Assembly: GCA_017999895.1 (NCBI GenBank)
Contig: JAGNKY010000020.1
Coordinates: 1-43,312, forward strand
Direction of reading: 5' to 3'
Length of the DNA: 43,312 bases
Source: Bacteroidales bacterium
GTDB lineage: Bacteria > Bacteroidota > Bacteroidia > Bacteroidales > VadinHA17
Below are positions 1-7,108 of this stretch, piece after piece (positions within the stretch are counted from its first letter, which is position 1; every line of letters starts with the position of its first letter). The notes beneath the pieces were generated by a model that was given only the letters and a program-made list of their open reading frames with translations, was not told where the DNA came from and did not search any database. The translations under genes and the position numbers were made by a program.

Positions 1-2281
1 ATGGCTGGCCGTTTATTGCATAGTTCACTCCTTCCATAGTGGAATAGATATAAGTTTTTGTCTCGGAAGCAAACATCTTGACAGCATCGAAATCATAGTC
101 GCATGTTGTTTTTGCGTTTACGTCAAAACGTACCACTGTCTCGTCATAATAAAATGGATCTTCATTGAGTTTAATTCTTATTAGAGGGATGGCCGTTTGT
201 CCTTTATAACGTGCATGAATATTATCGTGTGTTCTTGATTCGGCCGGAATGGTAATTGAATTACCAGTACTGTAAGTCTTTATGAAAAACCCCTGCATTG
301 GAGGTATTATTCCTGTCACATCCTCAGGGCTACCCACACCTCCGATATAAGAACATTGCTCATTATTCCTGGTAAAATATAATCCCTTACTGGTGTTTGC
401 TGGATATGGATTATATACTTCATTCACTATGTCATCCCAGTTAAGCCCTGAGGAATAAGGATTACCGAGAAGGTTGAATCCGTGCATAAAAGGCATTCCG
501 CTATATCCAAGCTGAATCGTAAAGTCGGAAGTATTTGGGATTCCACTGAAATTAAACGTGTTATCGTCATTATCCCAGAAGTTATAACCTTTGCTTGGAA
601 TAAGTGTGTTAAAAGTTGGTCCGTCAGAGAGGCCTGTCGAATAAACATAACCGTCGAAGGCCACCCATCCCTGCAAAAGGGAAAGAAAAGGCTTGCTCTC
701 CACATATTGAGCAAGGTCGAGAGTGACCGCTGTGAATACATCGGTTGAGAGAGAGGTAACCGGACTTGAAATATAGTGCCATTTATAATCTTCAAGTAGT
801 TCGCTGCCACCTCCTGAAAGGTATAATTCATATTCTACATTGTTTCCCGAGTATGAGTCAACTATAAGAGAACTAAGACTTGAGGAATTGCATTTCAGCC
901 TTAGAGTTCCGTAATTTGTAATGGAAGAAATAGTGGCTTTTGCCCCTGGTTCGAGGAGCATATAGCATCCCGAAGAAACTGAAGCGCTTGAAACCTGGGG
1001 AGCAACAGATGAAGACGAAAGTGAAGGAATAACTATGTCGCCTGTGGCATTGGGATGTCCCGGATAAAGGCCTTGTTCCCAGTTTCCCGGAGCAGTCCAT
1101 GAGTAATTATCGTATGGTTCGGTTTTCCATCTGCTGTATTGCACTTCATAAGCGCCAATATCGGTTGTATATATTCTGCTGTTGCCCGGATAGTCAGTAG
1201 TTGGAATTGTAATGCCTGTATATGAATTTATCCCCGCATCTCGGCATGGGGAAATGAATTTAATTGACCAGTCAGAGCCATCGGTGGCAGTGAAATTTGG
1301 TCCATCAGATGCATCATTGTCAGAATTAAGCAATATAGGATTGACAGGTGTCCCGGATGAATAAGTTATTCCTCTGTAAGCGCTATAGATAATGTTTGAT
1401 GCGCTTGTATTGTACATGTAAATCTGTTTTAGTGAAGAGCCCCAAAAGATACTGTTTATAACTTTAGCATTAGGGGACGAGTACAAAAGAAGTGCCTGAC
1501 CTTCGGTAATAGTAGATGTATTATTCACAAAGGTACAATTAACGATTTTTGTAGAAGTATTTGTCTGGCATGCAAGTCCACCTCCGGTATAATATGATAC
1601 GCTTGGTTCGAGGCACTGATTACTGTCGAAAATACAGTTCTGAATGACTGAGCCTGAGCCATTCCAGCAATATATGCCTCCGCCTGCCCGGCACGATTTA
1701 TTATTATAAATATAACAATTTTTTATAGATGCATTTTTGTTCTGGTTAACAAATATGGCTCCTCCCCAATATGCATAGTTGTTTCTCAGAATAGAGTTTG
1801 AAATTATAAGATTGCTAAAGTTGGTATGAATGGCGCCGCCATAGCCCTTGTAATCGGTAAAGGCATGAACATCTCCATATTCAATGATACAGTAATCGAT
1901 AACTGATGGTATAGATTCAGAAGGAGCGTTAAAGTAGATATGCCCCCACCGCTCTCCTGTTTCTCCATAATTCCCGTCATTATCGTCATCAGATGTAAAT
2001 GTTATCATATTGCCGGGTGAACCGAGAGCTTCGAGACAGCCTGTACCCGTTATAATCAAATCAGCGTTTTCGGCAATAAATATAATTATAGCACCTGGGC
2101 TGATAGTAAGAGTTTCATTGTCAATAGTAATATCTCCATTGATATATTTAATACCACTCCATACCATATCATGATCAAGAGTTCCGCTCCATGGTGATGT
2201 ATAAGTGCCATTCCCGGTAAGTTGTGCTGAGAGAACTGATGGAATGAGAAAATATATAAATATTAACAGGTACTTTTTCAT
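1..2281 (-). CDS. Secreted parallel beta-helix protein (probable type IX secretion substrate), 5' part; runs off the left edge
   Basis: Reading the minus strand from an ATG at 2281 gives an open frame of 760 codons with no stop before the window edge, so the C-terminus is missing. An upstream ATG at 2286 is followed at once by a stop. Residues 1-20 are a signal peptide ending in LSAQ, a typical SPase I site with Gln at +1. Residues about 60-300 contain repeated short strands with turns such as NCYIYNN, NCIFDSN, NCTFVNN and NSIFWGSS, the pattern of right-handed beta-helices and choice-of-anchor Q proteins. Residues about 380-700 hold WHYISSP, GFNLLGNPYSS and PPMQGFFIK, common in Bacteroidetes type IX secreted surface proteins. 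A C-terminal sorting domain would lie outside the window. It is transcribed away from the polysaccharide locus and its substrate, if any, is unknown. Confidence 0.85.
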   Translation of the reverse strand, partial: MKKYLLIFIYFLIPSVLSAQLTGNGTYTSPWSGTLDHDMVWSGIKYINGDITIDNETLTISPGAIIIFIAENADLIITGTGCLEALGSPGNMITFTSDDDNDGNYGETGERWGHIYFNAPSESIPSVIDYCIIEYGDVHAFTDYKGYGGAIHTNFSNLIISNSILRNNYAYWGGAIFVNQNKNASIKNCYIYNNKSCRAGGGIYCWNGSGSVIQNCIFDSNQCLEPSVSYYTGGGLACQTNTSTKIVNCTFVNNTSTITEGQALLLYSSPNAKVINSIFWGSSLKQIYMYNTSASNIIYSAYRGITYSSGTPVNPILLNSDNDASDGPNFTATDGSDWSIKFISPCRDAGINSYTGITIPTTDYPGNSRIYTTDIGAYEVQYSRWKTEPYDNYSWTAPGNWEQGLYPGHPNATGDIVIPSLSSSSVAPQVSSASVSSGCYMLLEPGAKATISSITNYGTLRLKCNSSSLSSLIVDSYSGNNVEYELYLSGGGSELLEDYKWHYISSPVTSLSTDVFTAVTLDLAQYVESKPFLSLLQGWVAFDGYVYSTGLSDGPTFNTLIPSKGYNFWDNDDNTFNFSGIPNTSDFTIQLGYSGMPFMHGFNLLGNPYSSGLNWDDIVNEVYNPYPANTSKGLYFTRNNEQCSYIGGVGSPEDVTGIIPPMQGFFIKTYSTGNSITIPAESRTHDNIHARYKGQTAIPLIRIKLNEDPFYYDETVVRFDVNAKTTCDYDFDAVKMFASETKTYIYSTMEGVNYAINGQP

Positions 2282-2352
2282 TTCATGGCCGTTTTACCTC
2301 AGGACTATTCTAAGATGATAAATGTTGCATTTAACTACGAACTAATTTAAAA

Positions 2353-2360
2353 CAAATGTA
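2353..2360 (-). promoter_or_regulatory. Possible -7 element (TACATTTG) for the beta-helix gene
   Basis: On the minus strand TACATTTG matches the Bacteroidetes -7 consensus TAnnTTTG, about 72 bp upstream of the ATG at 2281. No clear TTTG -33 element stands at the usual spacing, so the call is tentative. Confidence 0.3.
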
Positions 2361-2503
2361 AAAATATTTAATGAATTTATAATTGAATGTTTTACTTATG
2401 TTCAAAATTATTCGGAAATAAAATAACTCCGAGGAGAAAGAAGGTTAACTTTTGGAAATTGAAATAAGTATTGATGAATGTTATAATTGGAAGTCCTTAG
2501 GTT

Positions 2504-4140
2504 GAAGGAGTTGACCAAGAAAGTTTAAAGAGTTGAAAGGGTTGAAAAAGAAGGTTGAAGGAGTTTAAAGGGTTCAAGAAGAAAGTTGAAAGAGTTGAAA
2601 GGGTTGAAAGGGTTTAAAGGTGGACTCCTTCAACTCCTTCAACTCCTTAAACTCCTTCAACTTGCCCTTTAATGTTCTTTCTCGTAATATATTGCAGTGA
2701 CCAAGAAAGTTGAAAGAGTTGAAAGGGTTTAAAGGGTTAAAAGGTGGACTCCTTCAACTCCTTCAACTCCTTAAACCCCCTTCAACTTGCTCCTTAACTT
2801 TCCTTGTCGAGATAGATAGTGATAAAGAAAGTTTAAAGAGTTTAAAGAGTTGAAAGGGTTGAAAAAGAAAGTTGAAAGAGTTGAAAGGGTTTAAAGGGTT
2901 TAAAGGTAGTCGCCTTCAACTTCTTCAACTCCTTGAACTCCTTCAACTTGCTCCTTAACATTCCTTGCCGAAATAAATTATAGTGATAAAAAAGTTGAAA
3001 GAGTTGAAAGGGTTTAAAGAGTTTAAAGGTGGTCTCCTTCAACTTTCTTGCCCCCTTCAACATACACAATAAGATTATTAATCATCAACGATATTGTATG
3101 AATGTCATCTCGAATTTCATCGAATAATTTATTGTCCAGATATTCCAGGTCGCGACAGATAATAAGTTGATTAAGAGTCTCAATAAGGCTTGAAAATGCC
3201 ATGTTGTAGAAATGTGCCTGGTCTTTTTTCGTTTTCCTCGAAGAACCTTCGGCCAGGTTGGAACAGACTGAGATGATAGCTCTTCGTATTTGAGACGTTA
3301 ATATAAACTTTTCATCATCAGGAAAATTTCCGGTTATACTGTAGATTTTACGGGTAAGAGATCTTGACATTTTCCATGCTTCAAGACGTTCAAAACTAAA
3401 GGTATACATGTAAACAAATTTTAAGTTAATACAGCGAGAAAGGGACAAGGTACAAAAAAGATTTGATAGTTGACAAGAAGAAAGTTGAAAGAGTTGAAAG
3501 AGTTTAAAGGGTTTAAAGGAGGTCTTCTTCAACTCCTTCAACTCCTTGAACTCCTTCAACTTGCCCTTTAATGTTCTTTCTCGTAATATATTGCAGTGAC
3601 GAAGAAGGGTTGAAAGAGTTGACCAAGAAAGTTTAAAGAGTTGAAAGGGTTTAAAGGGTTTAAAGGTGGTCTCCTTCAACTCCTTCAACTCCTTAAACTC
3701 CTTCAACTTGCCCTTTAATGTTCTTTCTCGTAATATATTGCAGTGGCGAAGAAGGGTTGAAAGAGTTGACCAAGAAAGTTGAAAGAGTTGAAAGGGTTTA
3801 AAGGGTTTAAAGGTGGTCTCCTTCAACACCTTCAACACCTTCAACTCCTTCAACTTGCTCCTTAACATTCTTTACGGAAATTGCTTTTATTGACAAAGAA
3901 GGTTGAAAGAGTTTAAAAGGTTTAAAGAGTTGAAAAGAAAGGGTTTAAAGGGTTTAAAGGTGGTCTCCTTCAACACCTTCAACTCCTTCAACTCCTTCAA
4001 CTTGCTCCTTAACGTTCTTTGCCGAAATAAATTATAGTGATAAAAAAGTTGAAAAAGTTGAAAGAGTTGAAAGGGTTTAAAGGGTTGAAATGAGGTCTCC
4101 TTCAACTCCTTCAACTCCTTCAACTCCTTCAACTTCCTGC
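2504..4140. repeat. Array of nine hairpin-forming units made of 9-bp words, with a gene inserted in the middle
   Basis: Each unit has a purine-rich arm of nonamers (GTTGAAAGA, GTTGAAAGG, GTTTAAAGG), a short GGTGG-like turn, a pyrimidine-rich arm whose complement is nonamers GTTGAAGGA or GTTTAAGGA, and a linker of about 36 bp. The arms can pair over about 36-40 bp with one mismatch or wobble per nonamer. Linkers come in two main versions, one with CTCGTAATATATTGCAGTGA (2681-2700, again near 3580 and 3727) and one with CCGAAATAAATTATAGTGA (near 2968 and 4021). Pyrimidine arms lie at about 2624-2664, 2748-2789, 2910-2950, 3033-3061 (degenerate), 3523-3563, 3670-3710, 3817-3857, 3963-4003 and 4096-4136. 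Units to the right repeat about every 147 bp. The nonamer keeps the minus frame open as LKELKELKE-like peptide, which I regard as an artefact. Confidence 0.9.
3023..3409 (-). CDS. Four-helix-bundle protein, S23/IVS family (copy 1)
   Basis: 128-residue protein starting MYTFSFERLEAW. It has the family signature TSQIRRAIISVCSNLAEGSS followed by a long helix, as in proteins encoded by 23S rRNA intervening sequences (PF05635/TIGR02436). The DGR accessory protein Avd belongs to the same structural family. I chose the ATG at 3409 because upstream codons in the same frame are only LKELKE-type repeat translation after an unrelated spacer. The last ten codons (GGKKVEGDHL) and the stop lie inside repeat unit four of the surrounding nonamer array, so the gene's 3' end is built from repeat sequence. 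It is the only one of four family members here on the minus strand. Cellular role unknown; the family binds nucleic acid in the Avd case. Confidence 0.85.
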   Translation of the reverse strand: MYTFSFERLEAWKMSRSLTRKIYSITGNFPDDEKFILTSQIRRAIISVCSNLAEGSSRKTKKDQAHFYNMAFSSLIETLNQLIICRDLEYLDNKLFDEIRDDIHTISLMINNLIVYVEGGKKVEGDHL

Positions 4141-4180
4141 TTCCCATGCAACTTTCCCTTACAAATTATTGTCATCCTTA

Positions 4181-4210
4181 TTTGTAAATTCAATTTATCG
4201 AGTAAATTTG
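4181..4210 (+). promoter_or_regulatory. Bacteroidetes-type promoter for the regulator at 4231
   Basis: TTTG at 4181-4184 (-33 element) and TAAATTTG at 4203-4210 (-7 element, consensus TAnnTTTG) are separated by 18 bp. The predicted transcript start is about 4216, only some 15 bp before the ATG at 4231. This is the best promoter I can see and may drive the first part of the locus. Confidence 0.6.
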
Positions 4211-4230
4211 TTACTCACTAACTTTACCTG

Positions 4231-4767
4231 ATGATAGGAAGCCTGATAACCTCTCAGACAAGGATTAAACTGCTTAAGAAATTTTTTCTTAACAGCAATA
4301 CCTGCGCTTATCTGCGCGGACTGGAGGCTGAGTTCGGGGAATCGTCCAATGCCATACGGGTGGAACTGAACAGACTCGAAGAAGCAGGATTACTGACCTC
4401 GGAACGCGAAGGCAACCGGAAACTATACAGGGCAAACTGCAACCACCCGCTATTCGGAGATATACATAACATCATCCTTAAAGAAACCGGCATAGATAAA
4501 ATAATAGAGAATGTGATCCATAAGATGGGTAACCTTATTTCGGTTTACCTGACCGGCGATTTTGCTCAGGGCCGCGACAGTAACATCATAGAGCTCATTC
4601 TTGTGGGTGATAATATCAACCTCGAATATCTCGGACGAAAAATTGCACAGGCCGAGGACATGGTTGGACGCAAGGTTGAATTTGTGCTTGTTGCCCCTGA
4701 GGACGAGGTAAAATATATTAAAGGATTTAAACCGGCAGAACTGCTGACGTTGTGGGAAGCGGAGTGA
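4231..4767 (+). CDS. Winged-helix (ArsR-like) transcriptional regulator fused to a degenerate nucleotidyltransferase domain
   Basis: 178 residues. Residues about 1-75 form a winged helix (SQTRIKLLKKFF, then LEAEFGESSNAIRVELNRLE as recognition helices, then a wing around EREGNRKLYRAN). Residues about 95-170 resemble a minimal nucleotidyltransferase (YLTGDFAQGRDSNIIELILV). The family's G-S-x(n)-D-x-D metal motif is not intact: the Ser after Gly is Asp and the acidic pair is reduced to one Glu (IIEL), so catalysis is doubtful. In my knowledge of the phylum, regulators of this build commonly sit at the head of capsule or O-antigen loci, as here. The start follows a good TTTG/TAAATTTG promoter. 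The gene is immediately followed by an octamer repeat array. Target operator unknown. Confidence 0.8.
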   Translation: MIGSLITSQTRIKLLKKFFLNSNTCAYLRGLEAEFGESSNAIRVELNRLEEAGLLTSEREGNRKLYRANCNHPLFGDIHNIILKETGIDKIIENVIHKMGNLISVYLTGDFAQGRDSNIIELILVGDNINLEYLGRKIAQAEDMVGRKVEFVLVAPEDEVKYIKGFKPAELLTLWEAE

Positions 4768-4770
4768 GGG

Positions 4771-5005
4771 GAGAGGCAGAGAGGGAACGAGGGAGCGAAG
4801 AGGCGAAGGGGCGAGGGAGAGAAGAGGCGAAGAGGCGAAGGGGCGAGGGAGAGAAGAGGCGAAGAGGAGAAGAGGCGAAGAGGAGAAGAGGCGAAGAGGA
4901 GAAGAGGCGAAGAGGAGAAGAGGCGAAGAGGAGAAGAGGCGAAGAGGAGAAGAGGCGAAGAGGAGAAGAGGCGAAGAGGAGAAGAGGCGAAGAGGCGAGA
5001 GAGCG
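4771..5005. repeat. Tandem octamer array, GAAGAGGC/GAAGAGGA
   Basis: Octamers run in phase. From 4853 to 4996 there are 18 octamers; the first 16 alternate GAAGAGGC and GAAGAGGA, then two end in C. To the left the phase continues with variants GAAGGGGC and GAGGGAGA. The array starts just after the regulator's stop and ends about 40 bp before the four-helix-bundle gene at 5045. It is free of stops in several frames, giving Arg/Glu-rich or Leu/Ser-rich translations that are not credible proteins. Confidence 0.95.
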
Positions 5006-5044
5006 AACGGACATACAAAATAGTGAGATTTTAAAAAAAATTAT

Positions 5045-5419
5045 ATGGAGTTAATAAAGACTCATAAGGATCTGAAGGTTTATCAGCTTTCATTCGAGGC
5101 TGGAATGAAAGTATTTCATGTAACAAAATCTTTTCCCATAGAAGAAATGTATTCGTTAACCGACCAGATAAGGAGATCATCGAGGTCAGTATCCGGTAAT
5201 ATAGCTGAAGCATTCAGGAAACGTAAATATGAGAAATCTTTTATATCGAAACTTAGTGATGCTGAAGCAGAAGCTGCAGAAACACAGGTATGGCTGGATT
5301 ATGTTCTAAAATGCGGATACTTGGATGAAAATATTTATTTTGAATTATTTGATATGTATGATCATATAATTTCAATGCTGGTGAACATGAGTATAAAACC
5401 TGAAAAATGGACAGTTTAA
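5045..5419 (+). CDS. Four-helix-bundle protein, S23/IVS family (copy 2)
   Basis: 124 residues, the usual length for the family. Features are an N-terminal helix after HKDLKVYQLSFEAGMKVF, the signature TDQIRRSSRSVSGNIAEAF at about residues 38-57, and the third helix KSFISKLSDAEAEAAETQVW. The ATG at 5045 follows an A-rich stretch with no clear ribosome binding site. Left neighbour is the GAAGAGGC octamer array; right neighbour is a short CGCATATT octamer array at 5433. The protein differs clearly from the other three copies in the window, so they are not recent duplicates. Function unknown; a nucleic-acid-binding helical oligomer is the family expectation. Confidence 0.85.
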   Translation: MELIKTHKDLKVYQLSFEAGMKVFHVTKSFPIEEMYSLTDQIRRSSRSVSGNIAEAFRKRKYEKSFISKLSDAEAEAAETQVWLDYVLKCGYLDENIYFELFDMYDHIISMLVNMSIKPEKWTV

Positions 5420-5432
5420 ATAAATATATGAT

Positions 5433-5466
5433 CGCATATTCGCTTATTCGCTCGCTCGCACATTCG
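5433..5466. repeat. Short octamer array (CGCATATT type)
   Basis: Four octamers in exact phase, CGCATATT, CGCTTATT, CGCTCGCT and CGCACATT, then CG. It lies 13 bp after the stop of the four-helix-bundle gene at 5045-5419, so that gene has octamer arrays on both sides. Confidence 0.75.
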
Positions 5467-5528
5467 AAAAAAAAATAAAAGAAGAGAGAATAATATTATA
5501 AACAACGGGAGAAGGCTTAAAAAGTAAA

Positions 5529-5660
5529 TAAATTTGAAGATTATAGCAGAACAGGCAATGCGCCTGTAATGCATTGAATATAAATATAATAAATGCCTTG
5601 TTAGTACATATAACCCATGTGACTGACGGGGCGGGAGCATGCCCGGCCATTACGGTCGGG
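5529..5660. other. Non-coding segment with a -7-like element and two small hairpins
   Basis: TAAATTTG at 5529-5536 fits a Bacteroidetes -7 element. ACAGGC-AATGC-GCCTGT at 5551-5567 is a perfect 6-bp stem. CCCGGCC and GGTCGGG at 5642-5660 form a 7-bp stem with one G-T pair. The GC-rich stretch 5620-5660 stands out from the AT-rich surroundings. I see no gene between 5420 and 5700. Confidence 0.4.
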
Positions 5661-5662
5661 AA

Positions 5663-5697
5663 GATAAAAGATAAAAGATAAAAGGAAAAAGATAAAA
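5663..5697. repeat. Heptamer array, GATAAAA
   Basis: Five in-phase heptamers: GATAAAA three times, GGAAAAA once, GATAAAA once. It ends three bases before the GTG start at 5701. The complementary word TTTTATC recurs in the array after the same gene (6095-6150), so the two arrays are inverted relative to each other. Confidence 0.8.
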
Positions 5698-5700
5698 GTA

Positions 5701-6051
5701 GTGGAAAAGAAAAATGATCTGGTGGAGAGGTTGTTTGAATTTGCGGTGAGGGTAATTGAATTCTTAAAAACATTACCTTATTCACCTGAAAATAAAACAA
5801 TTCGTACTCAACTATCAAGGGCTGCATGTTCTTCAGGTGCCAATTACGAGGAGGCTCAATCAGGATCTTCAAAAGCAGATTTTGCAAATAAAGTCAGAAT
5901 ATCTCTTCGTGAAATGCGGGAATCGAATTACTGGCTTCGTATAATAAAAAGAATCACACCCGAAGTTAATGGCACTGAGCTCGATTACCTGATTACTGAA
6001 TCATCGGAATTAAAAAGCATTTTAGGGTCAATAGTTCAAAAAACCAGATAA
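5701..6051 (+). CDS. Four-helix-bundle protein, S23/IVS family (copy 3)
   Basis: 116 residues from a GTG at 5701. The downstream ATG at 5713 is out of frame, so GTG is the only plausible start. Signature: RTQLSRAACSSGANYEEAQS at about residues 40-59, then FANKVRISLREMRESNYWL. This is a more divergent subgroup, with NYEEA where the others have NIAEG/NIAEA. It is bracketed by GATAAAA heptamers upstream and TTTTATC/TTTTGTC/TTGTGAC heptamers downstream. Function unknown. Confidence 0.8.
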   Translation: MEKKNDLVERLFEFAVRVIEFLKTLPYSPENKTIRTQLSRAACSSGANYEEAQSGSSKADFANKVRISLREMRESNYWLRIIKRITPEVNGTELDYLITESSELKSILGSIVQKTR

Positions 6052-6094
6052 AAATAGAAAAGTGGAGAGAAAAACGAGGAGAATTACAAAACAC

Positions 6095-6150
6095 TTTTAT
6101 CTTGTGACTTTTGTCTTTTATCTTATAACATGTGACTTTTGTCTTTTATC
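6095..6150. repeat. Heptamer array, TTTTATC type
   Basis: Eight consecutive heptamers in exact phase: TTTTATC, TTGTGAC, TTTTGTC, TTTTATC, TTATAAC, ATGTGAC, TTTTGTC, TTTTATC. It contains a 23-bp direct repeat (6103-6125 and 6131-6153). Its reverse complement carries GATAAAA, the word of the array before the four-helix-bundle gene at 5701. Confidence 0.8.
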
Positions 6151-6253
6151 TTAATCAAACTTCGGTAGAAAAATGATAAATAATCTATTGGTTACATAGA
6201 GATAATTATCAGCTCCTTGCTCTTCCAATTCCCGGTGCTCGGCTTCGCTTCGT

Positions 6254-6366
6254 GAGCCCTGAGCCCCATGCTCTGTGCTCCGTGCTCCGTGCCCTGAGCC
6301 CCGTGCCCTGAGCCCTGCGCCCCGTGCTTCTTATTACGAGAAACGTTAAACGTTAAACGTTAAACG
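6254..6366. repeat. Heptamer arrays GNGCYCY then AAACGTT
   Basis: Eleven in-phase heptamers from 6254 (GAGCCCT, GAGCCCC, GTGCTCC, GTGCCCT and relatives) end with GTGCTTC then TTATTAC. After GAG come AAACGTT three times and AAACG (6341-6366). The 367-bp space 6052-6418 holds only this and the array at 6095; I see no gene in it. The last 50 bases before 6419 are AT-rich leader sequence. Confidence 0.85.
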
Positions 6367-6418
6367 AAGAGTTCACAGAGTAAATCTATTTTACATTCTC
6401 ATTTTTAAATTGTAAATT

Positions 6419-7108
6419 TTGCGTATTGCAATTCAACAATCCAACTATATTCCGTGGAAGGGTTATTTTGATATTATCAGGTCGGTCGATATGTTTGTGT
6501 TGTATGATGATGTACAATTCACACGTCGTGACTGGCGTAATAGAAACAGAATAAAAACACCTTCTGGTCTGTTATGGCTTACTATACCTGTGAAGGTGAA
6601 AAGCAAATTTAATCAGTTAATAAGAGAAGTCGAAGTAGCTGATAGCAAGTGGGCTAAGAAACACTGGAAAACGATATGCTATAACTATTCCTGCACAAGA
6701 TATTTTGAAGAGTATAAAAGATGTTTTGAGGATGCATATAAAGAAGCAGGTGAAATGAAAATGCTTACAGATATAAATATACATTTTCTAAACCTTATTA
6801 ATTCATTACTTGGAATAAAAACACTTATAAAAAGAGTAGAAGAATATTCTTCCGAAGGCAGAAGGAGTGATAGGATTTTGTCATTATGCCGTGCTTCAGG
6901 AGCAACTGAATATCTTACAGGACCATCGGGTATGAATTACCTCAATCATGAGAAATTTACCAGCCAGGGAGTAAAGATATTGATTGCCGATTATTCTAAT
7001 TATCGCGATTATACACAACCATGGCCTCCTTTTGTGCATTTTGTAAGCATTATTGACCTTCTTTTCTGTACAGGTAAGAATGCTGTCAGTTATATGAAAA
7101 AAACCTGA
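6419..7108 (+). CDS. WbqC-like family protein
   Basis: 229 residues beginning at a TTG; the reading MRIAIQQSNYIPWKGYFDI matches the usual start of WbqC proteins (QPxYxPWxGYF), so the rare start is well placed. Further family landmarks are DDVQFTRRDWRNRNRIKT (about residues 30-47) and the conserved C-terminal half with YLTGPSGMNYLN. WbqC proteins (PF08889) occur in O-antigen loci; their exact biochemical role is not settled. It opens a tight five-gene run: the next gene starts on the last base of its TGA. Confidence 0.85.
   Translation: MRIAIQQSNYIPWKGYFDIIRSVDMFVLYDDVQFTRRDWRNRNRIKTPSGLLWLTIPVKVKSKFNQLIREVEVADSKWAKKHWKTICYNYSCTRYFEEYKRCFEDAYKEAGEMKMLTDINIHFLNLINSLLGIKTLIKRVEEYSSEGRRSDRILSLCRASGATEYLTGPSGMNYLNHEKFTSQGVKILIADYSNYRDYTQPWPPFVHFVSIIDLLFCTGKNAVSYMKKT

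Noticed and set aside
2504..4140. CRISPR array
   Set aside because: The intervals between repeats are themselves conserved linkers, not unique spacers, and no cas gene is present.
2842..4147. Long minus-strand reading frames encoding LKELKELKE and FKPFQLFQLF peptides
   Set aside because: They are translations of 9-bp words, which keep any frame open; no domain and no conserved start. Only the four-helix-bundle part (3023-3409) is kept.
4566..5054. Reading frames through the octamer array (Arg/Glu-rich on +, Leu/Ser-rich on -)
   Set aside because: An 8-bp repeat without stop words is open in several frames at once; low complexity only.
2504..6366. Insertion sequence or transposon
   Set aside because: No transposase, integrase or relaxase motifs were seen in any frame read; the repeats are word arrays and not unique terminal repeats.
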